Assembly: GCF_002302565.1 (NCBI RefSeq) | Contig: NZ_CP022382.1 | Span: 1,311,001-1,375,000, forward strand | Length of the DNA: 64,000 bases | Direction of reading: 5' to 3' | Source of the DNA: Capnocytophaga canimorsus | GTDB taxonomy: Bacteria; Bacteroidota; Bacteroidia; Flavobacteriales; Flavobacteriaceae | Shown here: piece after piece, positions 35,981-44,680 of the stretch | How positions within the stretch are numbered: position 1 is the first letter of the stretch | Layout of the letters: every line of letters starts with the position of its first letter | The notes under the pieces: model-generated | Told to the model about the DNA's origin: nothing | Seen by the model: only the letters and a program-made list of their open reading frames with translations | Database searches by the model: none | Made by a program: the position numbers and the translations under genes

Positions 35981-37474
35981 TTAACTCAAAATAGCGAGTT
36001 GTTCCACAATTTTTCGGTCGTTGGCAAGGCGTTGTACTTTATTTTGTCCGCCGAGTTTACCCAACGATTTCATATAATCAGAAAAACCATCTTTTGCCAC
36101 TTGCGTAATTTTCAGCGGTTGCAGTACCTTACCTTGTATCAAATCAAAGTAATACGAATTTTGCTCTTGCATCAGGGCATCAATTTTAAATGCAAACTGC
36201 TTTAAATCAGTAGGTTCATTCTCAAATTCGATAAACCATTCGTGATAAGGCAATTGGTTTTGGTCGGGATTTACCTGAGGAGCAACTGTGAATTCAGTAA
36301 TGCGAATATCTGTTCCAATCGTGGCTTTGCGAATCGCTTCCTCAACTTCCTTAGCAATAACGTGTTCGCCGAAAGCAGAAATAAAATGCTTAATTCTACC
36401 CGAAACTACCACCCGATACGGCTTGGTTGAAGTAAATTGTACCGTATCGCCAATATTGTACGCCCACAATCCCGCATTAGTTGAAATAATCATCACATAA
36501 TTTACCCCAACCTCAACATCTTTGATAGTCAATCTTTTTGGATTTTCAGAAAAGAAATCGTCTGCTTTGATAAATTCATAAAAAATACCCGAATTTAGCA
36601 GTAAGAGCATTCCTTTTTCCGTTTGGCTATCCTGATAGGCAAAAAAACCTTCTGAAGCAGGAAAAAGTTCAATACTATCTACTTTTCTTCCGATAAGATG
36701 TTCAAATTTTTGTCGATAAGGCTCGTAATTTACACCTCCGTAAATGAAAAGATGAAAATTCTTGAATAAATCACCTACATTTTTTCCCGATTTTTCCCGA
36801 AGTTTCTCAAAATACATCTGAACCCACGACGGAATGCCACTAATAACCGTCATATCCTCATTTTGAGTTTCTTGAACAATGGCATCTACTTTGGTTTCCC
36901 AATCGTCAATGCAATTGGTTTGCCACGAAGGCATTCGGTTTTTTTGCAAATATTTAGGAACATAATGTGCTGAAATTCCTGATAAACGCCCCAATTTGAT
37001 GCCTTTTTTTTCCTCCAAAACAGGACTTCCTTGCAAGAAAATCATTTTTCCGTTAACAAAATCAGCTTTTTGGGTCTGATGAACATAGCACAGAATAGCA
37101 TCACGAGCAGCCTCAATATGGTAAGGCATTGAGGCTTTAGTAATGGGAATGTATTTCGCTCCGCTGGTAGTCCCCGAAGTTTTGGCAAAATAAATGGGTT
37201 TTCCTTGCCAAAGTACGTTTTCTTCTCCTGCTACAACTCGCTCAATGTAAGGCTTTAAGGCTTCATAATCACGAATGGGAACATTTTTCACAAAATCGGA
37301 ATGTGAAATAATCTCTTGAAAATGATGGTCTTTCCCAAATTGGGTATTTTTGGCACTTTGGATAAGTTCTTGAAAGACTTTTTCTTGGGTCTCGACAGGA
37401 CGATTTGCCCATCGGTCGATTTTCTTCCTTACCGAAGCGGCAAATATTTTGGCTAAAAAGGATTTTAGTGACAT
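35981..37474 (-). CDS. GH3-family acyl-adenylating protein
   Basis: A 497-residue ANL-superfamily protein related to plant GH3 acyl-acid amido synthetases. The nucleotide-binding motif FAKTSGTTSGAKYIPIT is at ~105-121 (family SSGTS/T-x-G-x-x-K), followed by LFPASEGFFAYQD and YEFI..DVEVGVNYVMIIST. Plant enzymes join amino acids to acyl acids; the bacterial substrate is unknown. It follows the M23 gene by 7 nt, and the DUF5522 gene follows by 14 nt. Confidence 0.9.
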   Translation of the reverse strand: MSLKSFLAKIFAASVRKKIDRWANRPVETQEKVFQELIQSAKNTQFGKDHHFQEIISHSDFVKNVPIRDYEALKPYIERVVAGEENVLWQGKPIYFAKTSGTTSGAKYIPITKASMPYHIEAARDAILCYVHQTQKADFVNGKMIFLQGSPVLEEKKGIKLGRLSGISAHYVPKYLQKNRMPSWQTNCIDDWETKVDAIVQETQNEDMTVISGIPSWVQMYFEKLREKSGKNVGDLFKNFHLFIYGGVNYEPYRQKFEHLIGRKVDSIELFPASEGFFAYQDSQTEKGMLLLLNSGIFYEFIKADDFFSENPKRLTIKDVEVGVNYVMIISTNAGLWAYNIGDTVQFTSTKPYRVVVSGRIKHFISAFGEHVIAKEVEEAIRKATIGTDIRITEFTVAPQVNPDQNQLPYHEWFIEFENEPTDLKQFAFKIDALMQEQNSYYFDLIQGKVLQPLKITQVAKDGFSDYMKSLGKLGGQNKVQRLANDRKIVEQLAILS

Positions 37475-37481
37475 TCTTCAA

Positions 37482-38357
37482 CTACTTAAAATCAATATGA
37501 CTTAACGGATTGATTGCGTATCCGTTATTCCAAAGTTCAAAATGCAAGTGCGGACCCGTAGTTAGTTCGCCTGTATTGCCAACAGTGGCAATGACTTCGC
37601 CTGTACGCACCTGATTTCCTTGCCGTTTGGCCAAAGATGAATTATGCTTATAAACGGAAATTAAGTTGTCTTTATGTTCCACAATAATGACATATCCAGT
37701 CTCAATTGTCCAATCCGAAAAAATCACAGTTCCGTCAGCAACAACCTTCACAGGTGTACCTTCCGCAGCGATAATATCAATACCATAGTGCCTATTTTCA
37801 GGCGAAAATTCATTAGAAATTTCACCTCGTAATGGAGCAAACAAAAGCACTTCTTTATCACGGTAGGAAGCCTTTTCAAAAACATTATAGCGTTCCTCAT
37901 CGGCAACCTCTTGCCTAAGAAGTGAATCCTGACGATTAGGCTTAAAATCAATAGATTGAGGATCTATTTTAAAACTTTCAAAAATAGAATCCTTGTTGAT
38001 TTTTTCAGGCTGAATATCACCAACCAATACTTTTTTTACAGAAGTTAAATATAAATTATTTTTAGCAATTTCGCTTTCTAAGGAATCTACACTGAAATTA
38101 AGTTTAACTACCTCTTTACGAAGTTTTACTTCGGAAAAGCCTAATATGTACTGCCTTAGAGGGGTATATATGATAAGTAAAGTAGTCAATACAATCATCG
38201 ATATGGCGAAAAGCGAACTCACCAAAAAAACATTCAACCGATTTAAGCGTATCGACCCTTTTTCTTCAAAAGTTTCCTCGTCCATAAATACCAAACGATA
38301 CTTACTGAGCAACTTTCGTTTTAAATATTTTCGTTTTGTTTCTCTTTCTTTTTCCAT
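37482..38357 (-). CDS. M23 family membrane-anchored peptidase
   Basis: A 291-residue envelope protein: basic N-terminal cytosolic tail, one membrane helix (~44-66), a coiled coil (~75-110) and a C-terminal LytM/peptidase M23 domain. Zinc ligands are visible as HYGIDI (His, Asp) and GPHLHFELW (H-x-H). The layout is that of peptidoglycan endopeptidases that cut peptide crosslinks or activate amidases at the septum. First gene of its operon, with a promoter at 38383-38413. Confidence 0.92.
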   Translation of the reverse strand: MEKERETKRKYLKRKLLSKYRLVFMDEETFEEKGSIRLNRLNVFLVSSLFAISMIVLTTLLIIYTPLRQYILGFSEVKLRKEVVKLNFSVDSLESEIAKNNLYLTSVKKVLVGDIQPEKINKDSIFESFKIDPQSIDFKPNRQDSLLRQEVADEERYNVFEKASYRDKEVLLFAPLRGEISNEFSPENRHYGIDIIAAEGTPVKVVADGTVIFSDWTIETGYVIIVEHKDNLISVYKHNSSLAKRQGNQVRTGEVIATVGNTGELTTGPHLHFELWNNGYAINPLSHIDFK

Positions 38358-38382
38358 AAATGCGTTCTATACCAATAAGAAA

Positions 38383-38413
38383 CAAAACTACAAAAAGTAT
38401 CAAACTAATCAAA
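38383..38413 (-). promoter_or_regulatory. Promoter of the M23-GH3-DUF5522-PAP2-GNAT operon
   Basis: The minus strand shows TTTG (38413-38410), 19 nt, TAGTTTTG (38390-38383), 26 nt before the M23 start codon. Confidence 0.7.
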
Positions 38414-38453
38414 ATTTAAATATTGACTTCGCAGCCTAAAACTCTCATAAACT

Positions 38454-39677
38454 TTACAGCTTGGTTCTTTTGCCCATCGCATCTGTTTTGTATTCAATAC
38501 CATTTTCTACAAGTAACCCTTGTGTTTGGGGGCTGTGTTTTTCATTACCGTGTTTCACATCTATTCGGATTACTTTTCCGTGATAATCTGCGGAAACAGC
38601 ATCAACTATGCTGTGCCCTACAACGATTTTTTCTGCTTGATAAGTTTTTAGGATTTCTTGCACATCTTTCCCATTGGCTTTGTCATAATATTTATAACTT
38701 TTAACCAAACCACGATACCAAAACGGACCTTTTCGTCCAAGCAGAAAATTGGCTATACTGTCGCTTTGAGGATACTTGTAAAGGTCTTTGTCCCAATTTT
38801 TTCGAGTTATTTCGTTGATGTTTTCCAAACTTAAATGGTGCGATAAAATTTCAGGACTGAAACCTGCGTGTACAAAAAGATAATCCCCAATTTTCGTTAC
38901 CACATTTTTAGTACGTAGCCACCTACCTATTTCCGATTTTTTGGAATACAGAATTTTGTAACTCTCCTTGGTAGAAGCGCTCGGATAAATAATTTGAGCT
39001 AATTTAATATATTTAGCATCAGCATACTTATGATTTCCTTGGAAATTCATAATTTCGTGATTTCCTAAAACATAATGAATTTTTCCACCTTGCTGTAGTG
39101 CTTGTTCCTCTAATTTGTATATCAGCCAAAGCGTGGGAGTTACGTGCTGACCTCTATCCACAAAATCACCATTTAAGACCAGATGCCCTTTACCAAAAAC
39201 CCAATTAAAATTTTGGTCGATAATCTTATTTTTTTGAAGAAATCCGCAAAAGGCATCAAAATTGCCTTCGATATCCGAAATCGCAATCAATTTTTCGGGC
39301 ATTGCATAGGAAAACAAATCTTTTTCAATATTTTTCCTTAATGAAAAATGGAACGAATCGGCATCTTTATTGGGCACACGCACCTGCAAGGAGTCTTTTA
39401 CTTCGGTGGATTTTACAACGATATTCTCTTCATTTAGATAGTATAGCGTATCGCCAATAAGGTACGGACCATCAATACCATTGAGTTCATACTGTTTCTT
39501 TTCATTGATTTGAAAGCGCCTATTTTCCTTGTCCCACCCGAAAATATTTTTTTCGTCGTTTTGGTATTTCATATTGAAAAGAAGCATTTGCCCTAAAAGA
39601 ATAATCGGGATTAAGGCTATCAAGCCGAGAGAAATTTTCAGTACTCTCTTAAATGTTTTGTTTACTTTCATTTTCAC
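38454..39677 (-). CDS. Membrane-anchored metallophosphoesterase
   Basis: A 407-residue protein with one N-terminal helix (~12-34) and a calcineurin-like phosphoesterase domain facing the periplasm. Metal-site motifs: ISDIEGNFDAF (D-x-E, unusual for D-x-H), LNGDFVDRGQHV (GD-x-x-DRG), YVLGNHEIMN (GNHE), LFVHAGFSP and VVGHSIVD. The family resembles Shewanella-like protein phosphatases (Shelphs). In the first motif Glu replaces the usual His, which may alter metal preference. It follows the 254-residue membrane protein gene by 41 nt and probably ends the ABC operon transcript. Confidence 0.85.
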   Translation of the reverse strand: MKMKVNKTFKRVLKISLGLIALIPIILLGQMLLFNMKYQNDEKNIFGWDKENRRFQINEKKQYELNGIDGPYLIGDTLYYLNEENIVVKSTEVKDSLQVRVPNKDADSFHFSLRKNIEKDLFSYAMPEKLIAISDIEGNFDAFCGFLQKNKIIDQNFNWVFGKGHLVLNGDFVDRGQHVTPTLWLIYKLEEQALQQGGKIHYVLGNHEIMNFQGNHKYADAKYIKLAQIIYPSASTKESYKILYSKKSEIGRWLRTKNVVTKIGDYLFVHAGFSPEILSHHLSLENINEITRKNWDKDLYKYPQSDSIANFLLGRKGPFWYRGLVKSYKYYDKANGKDVQEILKTYQAEKIVVGHSIVDAVSADYHGKVIRIDVKHGNEKHSPQTQGLLVENGIEYKTDAMGKRTKL

Positions 39678-39718
39678 GTATCAAAATTTTTAGATTAAAC
39701 TTTGAACAGCAAATATAA

Positions 39719-40483
39719 CTACTTTTCTTCGAACACCTTAATCGATTCTTTCAACCTTTCAGGAATTTCTGTGGTGGTTTCGTAACCAATTTCTCCTGAA
39801 AAATGTGTAAAACTATCAGAGGTTGTTCTAAAAATTGATTTTCCTTTCAGATTAAAGGTTAGGCTATCACAAAGTACATTCCCTAAATCAAAATCACTAT
39901 CCATTCCATTGATATCAAATGATTTATACGGAATTTTAGAAGTCTTTTCCAATATATGAGTTATGTCACTGTCATATATTGTTTCCATTACTACTTCGCT
40001 TTTATTCAAGTAAAAAGACGTAAAGGCATCTTTCTTCTTAAAAGTTACTGCATTAACTACCAAACCTATTTTTTCCAAAGTAACTGACTGTAAAGCAGGT
40101 GCAAACAGATGTAAACGAGGCGTACTTTTAAAATCTTTGACATTTTCACCCCAATAGTCATTTCCCTTTTCGTTTAGTGTGATTATTAGTGTATCTTGCT
40201 TATTATCAATAGAAAATTCTTTGGGCAAATCGTCTTTTTTGTTCAGTGAAAAACAAGAGTCAGAATAAGTAAACCGAATATGGCTCAATCGTGTACTATC
40301 ATTCCCGATGATTTTCAAGTGTTTAAAATCTTCTAATTTTTCTAAATCGTAATATCGATTTTCCTTTCTGAACAGTTTTGTAGGATTTTTTTCATATTCC
40401 TTTCTCTTGGTGTAAGACAAAAATGCAGGGTATAAAAGCAATAGTGCTACAAAAAATAAAAGAATTTTATTACTGGTTTTCAT
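39719..40483 (-). CDS. Membrane-anchored protein of unknown function
   Basis: A 254-residue protein with one N-terminal helix (~7-23) and a periplasmic part of beta-strand character with a repeated LTFNLKG/VTLEKIG pattern, similar in feel to DUF2807 adhesin-head domains but not assignable. Its ATG lies within the end of the GntR gene (14 nt overlap), so it is translationally coupled to it. In the operon order ABC ATPase, permease, GntR, this protein it could be an accessory or target of the transporter. No family recognised. Confidence 0.65.
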   Translation of the reverse strand: MKTSNKILLFFVALLLLYPAFLSYTKRKEYEKNPTKLFRKENRYYDLEKLEDFKHLKIIGNDSTRLSHIRFTYSDSCFSLNKKDDLPKEFSIDNKQDTLIITLNEKGNDYWGENVKDFKSTPRLHLFAPALQSVTLEKIGLVVNAVTFKKKDAFTSFYLNKSEVVMETIYDSDITHILEKTSKIPYKSFDINGMDSDFDLGNVLCDSLTFNLKGKSIFRTTSDSFTHFSGEIGYETTTEIPERLKESIKVFEEK

Positions 40484-40862
40484 TTTGTTTCTGGTTTAAA
40501 GTTGTTTTAAAATTTTCATAATGATGCTGTAATTCAGTCAGTTCAACACCCAAGGTATAAAGCGTATTGAAAAACGAAGGAAGTTCATTTTGCAAAAACT
40601 CTTGCTGACGATATTTTCGTGCTTGTTCTATTCCATTTGTTTCTACAAAATAACCTACTCCTCGCCTATCGATGATGATTCCGTTATTTTTCAAAAACTC
40701 GTAACTTCGAGCAACCGTATTAGGATTGACACTCATCTGCACTGCCAACTCACGTACGCTCGGTATTTTGGTTTCGGGTTGCCATTCACCCAACAAAATT
40801 TTCTGACAGATATAATCCGCAATTTGAAGGTAAATGGCTTGACCGCTATCTCGTAATTCCAT
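40470..40862 (-). CDS. GntR-family transcriptional regulator, YtrA-like
   Basis: A 130-residue repressor with an N-terminal winged helix (~5-75: AIYLQIADYICQKILLGEW, KIPSVRELAVQMSVNPNTVARSYEFLKNNGIIIDRRGVGYFV) and a short helical C-terminus, the layout of the YtrA subfamily that controls adjacent ABC transporters. It lies 2 nt after the permease gene. The likely target is the palindrome at 42540-42571 before the ATPase gene, which would make the operon autoregulated. Effector unknown. Confidence 0.9.
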   Translation of the reverse strand: MELRDSGQAIYLQIADYICQKILLGEWQPETKIPSVRELAVQMSVNPNTVARSYEFLKNNGIIIDRRGVGYFVETNGIEQARKYRQQEFLQNELPSFFNTLYTLGVELTELQHHYENFKTTLNQKQNENQ

Positions 40863-40864
40863 AA

Positions 40865-41677
40865 TTATCGTAATTCTCGTTCTTTTAATTTAAAATAAGA
40901 TGTTATAAACAAGATTATTGGAACTGAAAGGATAAAAGTTTCGTCCAAATGATTTACCAAATCAGAACTATAATACTGATGTATAGCAAAATATTCATCT
41001 TCATCAATTCTATATTCAGTCAAAATACCAAATGCATTACCATATCCTCCAAAAAATTCTGGAACACTATTGGTATATTCAAAAAATAAATACCCAATTA
41101 CGATAGCAATGAACAACGTTTTAATAATTCCATATCTTTTAAAATGAAACAACCCCACATATAATACAGATTGAACGAAAAAAAATAGGTATAAAAGTAA
41201 AAAACCAAGTCCGTGAGCAAAGGAGCTGCTTATCCTTCGCTTCCAATAGCTCCAAGCATCTTCCATTTGTTCTTGTTCTACAAAGTCCAAACTACTTGTA
41301 AAGGTTTTTGCTAAAATGTCAAGTATATCACTCCAAATAAAATTCACAACAAAAAATAAAATAGAGTAAATTAGGAAAAAACAAAGCCATTTTTGCAAAT
41401 TACTGACAGGGAGTGTTAATGTTTGAACTATTCTTTCTTTTTTAAATAAGGAATAATACCCCAAATAAACAAAAATAATACCTCCTACCAAATAACTATA
41501 TAATACTATTACAGAAATATCACTTTCATTAAAAGATGAATGAAAATCCAAGTAATTCTGATAACAAACATAGGCTACCAAGCCTATAAAAATTATCGTA
41601 AAAACAAGATAATAATACAGAAAATACTTTGCGTTTTCGCTCCATTCTTTTCTTAAAAGATTTAAAAATGTCTTCAT
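40865..41677 (-). CDS. ABC transporter permease-like membrane protein
   Basis: A 270-residue integral membrane protein with about six helices (for example ~20-40, 55-75, 100-125, 155-180, 187-205, 245-262), and Lys/Arg-rich loops. Between the ATPase and the GntR genes with 2 nt gaps on either side, it is the membrane half of a YtrB/YtrC-like ABC system. There is no strong sequence signature. Such systems often respond to cell-wall antibiotics, but the substrate cannot be read here. Confidence 0.8.
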   Translation of the reverse strand: MKTFLNLLRKEWSENAKYFLYYYLVFTIIFIGLVAYVCYQNYLDFHSSFNESDISVIVLYSYLVGGIIFVYLGYYSLFKKERIVQTLTLPVSNLQKWLCFFLIYSILFFVVNFIWSDILDILAKTFTSSLDFVEQEQMEDAWSYWKRRISSSFAHGLGFLLLYLFFFVQSVLYVGLFHFKRYGIIKTLFIAIVIGYLFFEYTNSVPEFFGGYGNAFGILTEYRIDEDEYFAIHQYYSSDLVNHLDETFILSVPIILFITSYFKLKERELR

Positions 41678-41679
41678 CG

Positions 41680-42522
41680 TTACTTATTTTTTGAGTTAAA
41701 CCAATCATTTACTTTTTTCGGATTTGAAATCACGGCTTTATAAAGCAATTCCAAATCTATTTTGCTCTCATTGTAACCATTATTAGGCAAAACGAGCATA
41801 TCTCCGAAGAAACTTTTTTCCAAATAGAAGGCTTCTTCACGCTGATTTTTGTTGTGTGTGGCTTTAAATTCTAAACTCTGAGAAATTTCTCGCATTGATT
41901 GATTGAAAAGCACATTTTTTTCATCTAAAACAATCACTCGGTCGATGAGGTTTTCCAAATCCTTCCCCTGATGCGTACTGATGACAAAACAACGCTCATC
42001 ATTCATTATTTCTACCATAATTTTACGAAACTGCGTTTTTGCATTAATATCCAATCCGTTAGTAGGTTCGTCCATCAACACCAACGAAGTATTTGCTGCT
42101 AATGCAAAGCTAATCAGCACTTTTTTTCTTTGTCCGTAGCTCAACTTATGGAGTTTATCTTTTTCCGAAACTTCAAAAGCGTGTAAAAAACTCTGGAATT
42201 GCTCTAAGCTAAATTTCGGATAAAAACACGATAGCCTTTGTTGGTATTTTTCAACCGAAGTGTCAGGCAGATAAACTTCATCAGGGATTACAAAAATTTC
42301 TTGTAAAAAGCTCGTTTTTCGCTCCTTTGGAACAAATCCTAAAACTTGAATTGTCCCTCGATTAGGGAAAAGCAACCCTGCGATGTTGTACAAAAACGTG
42401 GTTTTCCCTACTCCATTTTTCCCAAACAAACCACAGATTTGTCCTCGCTCAATATGCAAATTCAAATCTGTAAAGATGGTTTTCTTGCGAAAAGAAAAAT
42501 CTAAATTTTTAACCGTTATCAT
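41680..42522 (-). CDS. ABC transporter ATP-binding protein
   Basis: A 280-residue ATPase. Walker A GKNGVGKTT (~35-43), Q-loop region near 80, signature LSYGQRKKVLIS (LSGGQ variant with Tyr), Walker B LVLMDEPTNGLD, and H-loop STHQ. The extra C-terminal ~70 residues resemble other GntR-linked ATPases. First gene of the operon ATPase-permease-GntR-membrane protein. Its start codon lies 17 nt from the palindromic operator. Confidence 0.93.
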   Translation of the reverse strand: MITVKNLDFSFRKKTIFTDLNLHIERGQICGLFGKNGVGKTTFLYNIAGLLFPNRGTIQVLGFVPKERKTSFLQEIFVIPDEVYLPDTSVEKYQQRLSCFYPKFSLEQFQSFLHAFEVSEKDKLHKLSYGQRKKVLISFALAANTSLVLMDEPTNGLDINAKTQFRKIMVEIMNDERCFVISTHQGKDLENLIDRVIVLDEKNVLFNQSMREISQSLEFKATHNKNQREEAFYLEKSFFGDMLVLPNNGYNESKIDLELLYKAVISNPKKVNDWFNSKNK

Positions 42523-42539
42523 AAAAAAGTGTTTTAGTA

Positions 42540-42571
42540 TATTACTTTACTATTACACCGTAAAAGTAATA
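42540..42571. promoter_or_regulatory. Palindromic operator before the GntR-ABC operon
   Basis: TATTACTTTAC (42540-42550) and GTAAAAGTAATA (42560-42571) are reverse complements apart from one inserted A/T, with TATTACACC between them. Its place just before the first gene of a GntR-controlled operon suggests it is the repressor site. Confidence 0.6.
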
Positions 42572-42864
42572 CAAAAAATCATACTTGCAAATTTTTGAGT
42601 CAAAAAATAGTTTTTATTCGCTTCCAATTCATCGAACAGAAAGATTATCAACACTTTGTTTTTCACAAAACAACAAAAGCTAAAAAAAGCTTGTCTGATT
42701 TAACTTTTATTTTAGAAATGACAAAAATCATAAAACTTTAAGAGTTAAATAGTTGTAGCAACCAGTATTTTATGTTTAACATTAATTTCGGAAAAAATTA
42801 ACTAATTAGCTAATTATAAGCAAATTGATTTACTTTTCAGATTTCAAAAAACTTATCAACAAAG

Positions 42865-42889
42865 TGGGATTTTGTGGTAAAATGTGGGA
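42865..42889 (+). promoter_or_regulatory. Three MraZ boxes upstream of mraZ
   Basis: TGGGA (42865-42869), TGGTA (42875-42879) and TGGGA (42885-42889) are direct repeats separated by 5 nt each, 10 nt pitch. MraZ of E. coli is known to bind TGGGN repeats spaced by 5 nt in its own promoter. The rest of the 414 nt gap (42523-42936) is AT-rich with nothing else I can support except the operator and -7 box listed. Confidence 0.8.
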
Positions 42890-42898
42890 TTTTTTTTC

Positions 42899-42906
42899 TA
42901 ATTTTG
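42899..42906 (+). promoter_or_regulatory. -7 promoter element of the dcw cluster
   Basis: TAATTTTG matches TAnnTTTG. A TTTG at 42871-42874 overlaps the MraZ boxes (24 nt spacer, somewhat long). Transcription from ~42913 rules out the GTG at 42874 as the mraZ start. Confidence 0.6.
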
Positions 42907-42936
42907 TCCTTGAACAAAACAAAAAAGATTTTCCAC

Positions 42937-43392
42937 GTGAGTTTACTCATCGGTACATACGAGGCAAAAATAGACGCTAAAGGACGCGTACTTGTTCCTG
43001 CTTCCCTAAAAAAACAATTGGGAGAGCAGGAAACCAGTTTCGTGCTTAAGCGTTCTGATTTTCAATTTTGCTTAGAATTATTCCCGATGGACGAATGGAG
43101 TTTGGTAATGCAAAAAATCAACGGATTAAACCGATTCGTTAAAGAAAATAACGATTTTATCCGAAAGTTTATGGCAGGAGTCAAAATGATTGAAATTGAC
43201 TCTGTAGGTAGAATGCTCATTCCTAAAGACTTGCTCACTTTCTCACAAATTGAAAAAGAGGTAGTTTTTTCGGCAACCGGAAACCGTGTTGAAATTTGGG
43301 ACAAACAGCGCTACGAACAAGCCGTATATAGTAGCCCTGAAGATTTCTCGGCTTTAGCGGAAAAAGTAATGGGAGGTTTAGGAAATGAATAA
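42937..43392 (+). CDS. mraZ: Transcriptional regulator MraZ
   Basis: MraZ (151 aa from the GTG at 42937) is an AbrB-like, ring-forming repressor of the division and cell wall cluster. It has two SpoVT/AbrB swapped-hairpin repeats: IGTYEAKIDAKGRVLVPASLKK at the N-terminus (signature DAKGRVLVP) and MIEIDSVGRMLIPKDLL at ~80-97 (DSVGRMLIP). The longer frame begins upstream of the predicted transcription start, so I chose this GTG. Its own boxes lie just upstream. The last 8 nt overlap rsmH. Confidence 0.95.
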   Translation: MSLLIGTYEAKIDAKGRVLVPASLKKQLGEQETSFVLKRSDFQFCLELFPMDEWSLVMQKINGLNRFVKENNDFIRKFMAGVKMIEIDSVGRMLIPKDLLTFSQIEKEVVFSATGNRVEIWDKQRYEQAVYSSPEDFSALAEKVMGGLGNE

Positions 43393-44296
43393 AACAACAA
43401 CTACATATCATAACCCAGTATTATTGCTTGAAAGCGTTGATGCTCTTGCCATTAAACAAGATGGCGTGTACGTTGATGTTACTTTTGGAGGTGGCGGACA
43501 CTCACGCGAAATTTTAAGTCGATTGGGAGCAAACGGACGATTATACGCCTTTGACCAAGACACCGATGCAACCAAGAATGCCATTAACGACGAGCGTTTC
43601 ACACTTATCAATCAGAATTTCAGATATTTGAATCGTTACTTACGTTTCTACGGAATCAAACAAGTAGATGGTGTATTGGGTGATTTTGGGGTTTCTTCCT
43701 ACCAATTTGATAAACCTGAACGCGGATTTTCTACCCGTTTCGATGGTATTTTGGATATGCGAATGGATATAAACAATCCGCTTTCAGCCCAAGAGGTACT
43801 CAACGAATATTCAGAGGAAGATTTAGCCAACTTGCTTTACAAATATGGCGAACTGAGAAATGCAAGAGCCATTGCCAAACATTTGGTTAATCAGCGTAAA
43901 CAAAAAAAAATCACGACAAGTATACAGCTCAAAAGTTTGTTAGACCCTTTTTTACCCAAGTTCAAAGAAAATAAAATTTTAGCTCAAATCTATCAAGCTA
44001 TTCGTATTGAGGTAAATAGCGAAATTCAAGCCCTTGAGGAATTTTTATTACAACTTCCTGAAATTGTGAAAATAGGCGGACGTATCAGTCTTATCAGCTA
44101 CCATTCGTTGGAAGACCGATTGGTAAAGCGATTTATCCGCGACGGACAATTGGAAGGAAGCCCCGAAAAAGATTTCTTTGGCAACACCAAGGTTCCTTTT
44201 AAAAAAGTAGGCGGACTTATTCTGCCCTCAATCTCTGAGATACAAGCCAATAACAGAGCACGAAGTGCTAAACTTCGCGTTGCCGAAAAAATATAA
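43385..44296 (+). CDS. rsmH: 16S rRNA m4C1402 methyltransferase RsmH
   Basis: RsmH (303 aa) methylates N4 of C1402 of 16S rRNA with SAM. Motifs: YHNPVLLLESVDAL, VDVTFGGGGHSREIL (SAM-binding loop), FGVSSYQFDKPERGFSTRFDGILDMRMD and the C-terminal ISYHSLEDRLVKRFIRDG. It overlaps the mraZ end by 8 nt, as usual in the dcw cluster. Confidence 0.97.
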   Translation: MNKTTTTYHNPVLLLESVDALAIKQDGVYVDVTFGGGGHSREILSRLGANGRLYAFDQDTDATKNAINDERFTLINQNFRYLNRYLRFYGIKQVDGVLGDFGVSSYQFDKPERGFSTRFDGILDMRMDINNPLSAQEVLNEYSEEDLANLLYKYGELRNARAIAKHLVNQRKQKKITTSIQLKSLLDPFLPKFKENKILAQIYQAIRIEVNSEIQALEEFLLQLPEIVKIGGRISLISYHSLEDRLVKRFIRDGQLEGSPEKDFFGNTKVPFKKVGGLILPSISEIQANNRARSAKLRVAEKI

Positions 44297-44347
44297 AAAC
44301 AAAAACAACATTTTTCAATATTTTGTACAATTCACAAACGACACCAA

Positions 44348-44677
44348 ATGTCAAAAGCGAGAAAAGAAATAATGAATGTGCTACGAGGGCGGTTCTTGGT
44401 CGAAGGTAATGAAGCGGTCAAGAACTGGACGTTTATTTTATTTCTCTTTTTGTTGGGCGTAGTGATGATTTCCAGCTCACATTCGGCGGACAGAAAAGTG
44501 TATGAAATTGCAAAACTCAATGAAAAAGTAAACCAACTTAAAAGTGAATTTGTAGAGGTACGCTCTAAGTTACAAAAAGTAAAATTAGAATCCACCCTAC
44601 TAGAACAATTAAAAAGCAACGGATTAAAGCAATCAGCAAATCCACCACAAAAAATTAAAGTAATTGTAAAGGAGTAA
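44348..44677 (+). CDS. ftsL: FtsL-like division protein
   Basis: A 109-residue bitopic protein: short cytosolic N-terminus, one helix (~27-45), and a periplasmic leucine-zipper-like coiled coil (~52-90). FtsL links FtsQ/FtsB to the FtsW-FtsI synthase complex in the divisome. Sequence similarity is weak in this family, so the name rests mainly on topology and on the position between rsmH and ftsI, 3 nt before ftsI. Confidence 0.85.
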   Translation: MSKARKEIMNVLRGRFLVEGNEAVKNWTFILFLFLLGVVMISSSHSADRKVYEIAKLNEKVNQLKSEFVEVRSKLQKVKLESTLLEQLKSNGLKQSANPPQKIKVIVKE

Positions 44678-44680
44678 CCT

